Source of the DNA: Hyphomicrobiales bacterium
Lineage (GTDB): Bacteria; Pseudomonadota; Alphaproteobacteria; Rhizobiales; JAJFHB01
Length of the DNA stretch: 5,623 nt
Assembly (NCBI GenBank): GCA_021775795.1
Contig: JAJFHB010000622.1
Span: 1 to 5,623 of the forward strand
Reading direction: 5' to 3'
The position numbers and the translations under genes were made by a program. A model generated the notes under the pieces. That model was given only the letters and a program-made list of their open reading frames with translations. It did not search any database and had not been told where the DNA came from. This document shows positions 5,078 through 5,623 of the stretch, one piece after another. Position 1 is the stretch's first letter; each line of letters opens with the position of its first letter.

Positions 5078-5623
5078 ATGTCGGGCCCCACAGTTTCAAA
5101 CCGCACCGAGACCGGGGCGGAGTCAGTGCACGCGCAAGCATCACACGACCCCTGGCCTATAGAAGCCAAGACGGCACGTCTTGTTCTCAGCGACGGCACA
5201 GTCATATCCGGCAAGGGTATTGGCGCAGAAGGCACCCAGGCTGGAGAGGTTTGCTTCAACACAGCCATGACCGGCTATCAGGAGATTCTGACGGATCCAT
5301 CCTACGCCGGACAGATCATCACCTTTACATTCCCTCACATCGGCAATGTGGGAACCAACGAAGAAGATATCGAGACAGCGAACCTCGCAGCCACTTCCGG
5401 TGTTCGGGGCGTGGTCTTGAAAGCCGACATCACCAACCCATCAAACTACCGGGCAACACGCCATCTGGACGCCTGGTTGAAGGCACGTGATATTATCGGC
5501 ATTTGCGGCATTGACACACGCGCCCTGACCAACCGCATTCGAAACCACGGAATGCCCAATGCGGTGATTGCCCACCAGCAGGACGCAGAATTTGATCTCG
5601 ACAAGCTGCAAGCCGAGGCGGCC
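5078..5623 (+). CDS. carA: Carbamoyl-phosphate synthase small subunit CarA (5' part)
   Basis: CarA is the glutaminase subunit of carbamoyl-phosphate synthetase. It releases ammonia from glutamine for CarB, and the carbamoyl phosphate made feeds arginine and pyrimidine synthesis in the cytoplasm. The first 182 codons are in the window and the frame is still open at the right edge. Visible is the N-terminal small-chain domain from about residue 32: LVLSDGT, GEVCFNTAMTGYQEILTDPSY (57-76), FPHIGNVGTN (85-94) and GICGIDTRALT (141-151), all strongly conserved. The class I glutamine amidotransferase domain with its catalytic Cys lies beyond the edge. The first 30 or so residues extend past the E. 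coli start; alphaproteobacterial CarA proteins often carry an extension, though this one seems longer than those I recall. It is divergent from yqeY with 255 bp between them; carB is not in view. Confidence 0.95.
   Translation, partial: MSGPTVSNRTETGAESVHAQASHDPWPIEAKTARLVLSDGTVISGKGIGAEGTQAGEVCFNTAMTGYQEILTDPSYAGQIITFTFPHIGNVGTNEEDIETANLAATSGVRGVVLKADITNPSNYRATRHLDAWLKARDIIGICGIDTRALTNRIRNHGMPNAVIAHQQDAEFDLDKLQAEAA

Overview
The window reads as the chromosomal core of an alphaproteobacterium. The gene order carA | yqeY-dnaG-rpoD, with carA divergent from the other three, is typical of the class. RpoD, DnaG and CarA all resemble alphaproteobacterial sequences. DnaG has the zinc-ligand-poor N-terminus seen in Caulobacter/Rhodospirillum-type lineages rather than the rhizobial CPFH form. 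I would place it loosely in the Rhodospirillales/Caulobacterales part of the class; genus cannot be read from this sequence. There are no mobile elements, tRNAs, rRNAs or CRISPR arrays.

Layout from left to right. A perfect hairpin at 1-23 probably ends rpoD transcription. rpoD (90-2063, minus) encodes the housekeeping sigma-70. A 208-bp gap (2064-2271) holds a candidate rpoD promoter, a perfect CtrA-type box (TTAA-N7-TTAA) and two GANTC methylation motifs. dnaG (2272-4221, minus) encodes primase. A 136-bp gap (4222-4357) holds two DnaA-box-like sequences in tandem, a 7+7 bp palindrome and an 18-bp near-palindrome. yqeY (4358-4822, minus) encodes a GatB/YqeY-family protein. A 255-bp divergent region (4823-5077) contains a good carA promoter, an 8+8 bp palindrome, three GANTC sites and a possible 15-codon leader ORF. 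carA (5078 to beyond the right edge, plus) encodes the small subunit of carbamoyl-phosphate synthetase.

rpoD and dnaG couple transcription and replication initiation, as in the macromolecular-synthesis operon of other proteobacteria, with yqeY in the upstream position that rpsU holds in enterobacteria. carA feeds arginine and pyrimidine synthesis. The coding content is ordinary. The interest lies in the intergenic regions: the candidate rpoD and carA promoters share the same layout, -35 / 10 nt / GANTC / 2 nt / -10. That layout would fit GcrA/CcrM-type cell-cycle control, and the gaps also carry candidate CtrA and DnaA sites. All regulatory calls come from reading motifs by eye and need comparative or experimental support.
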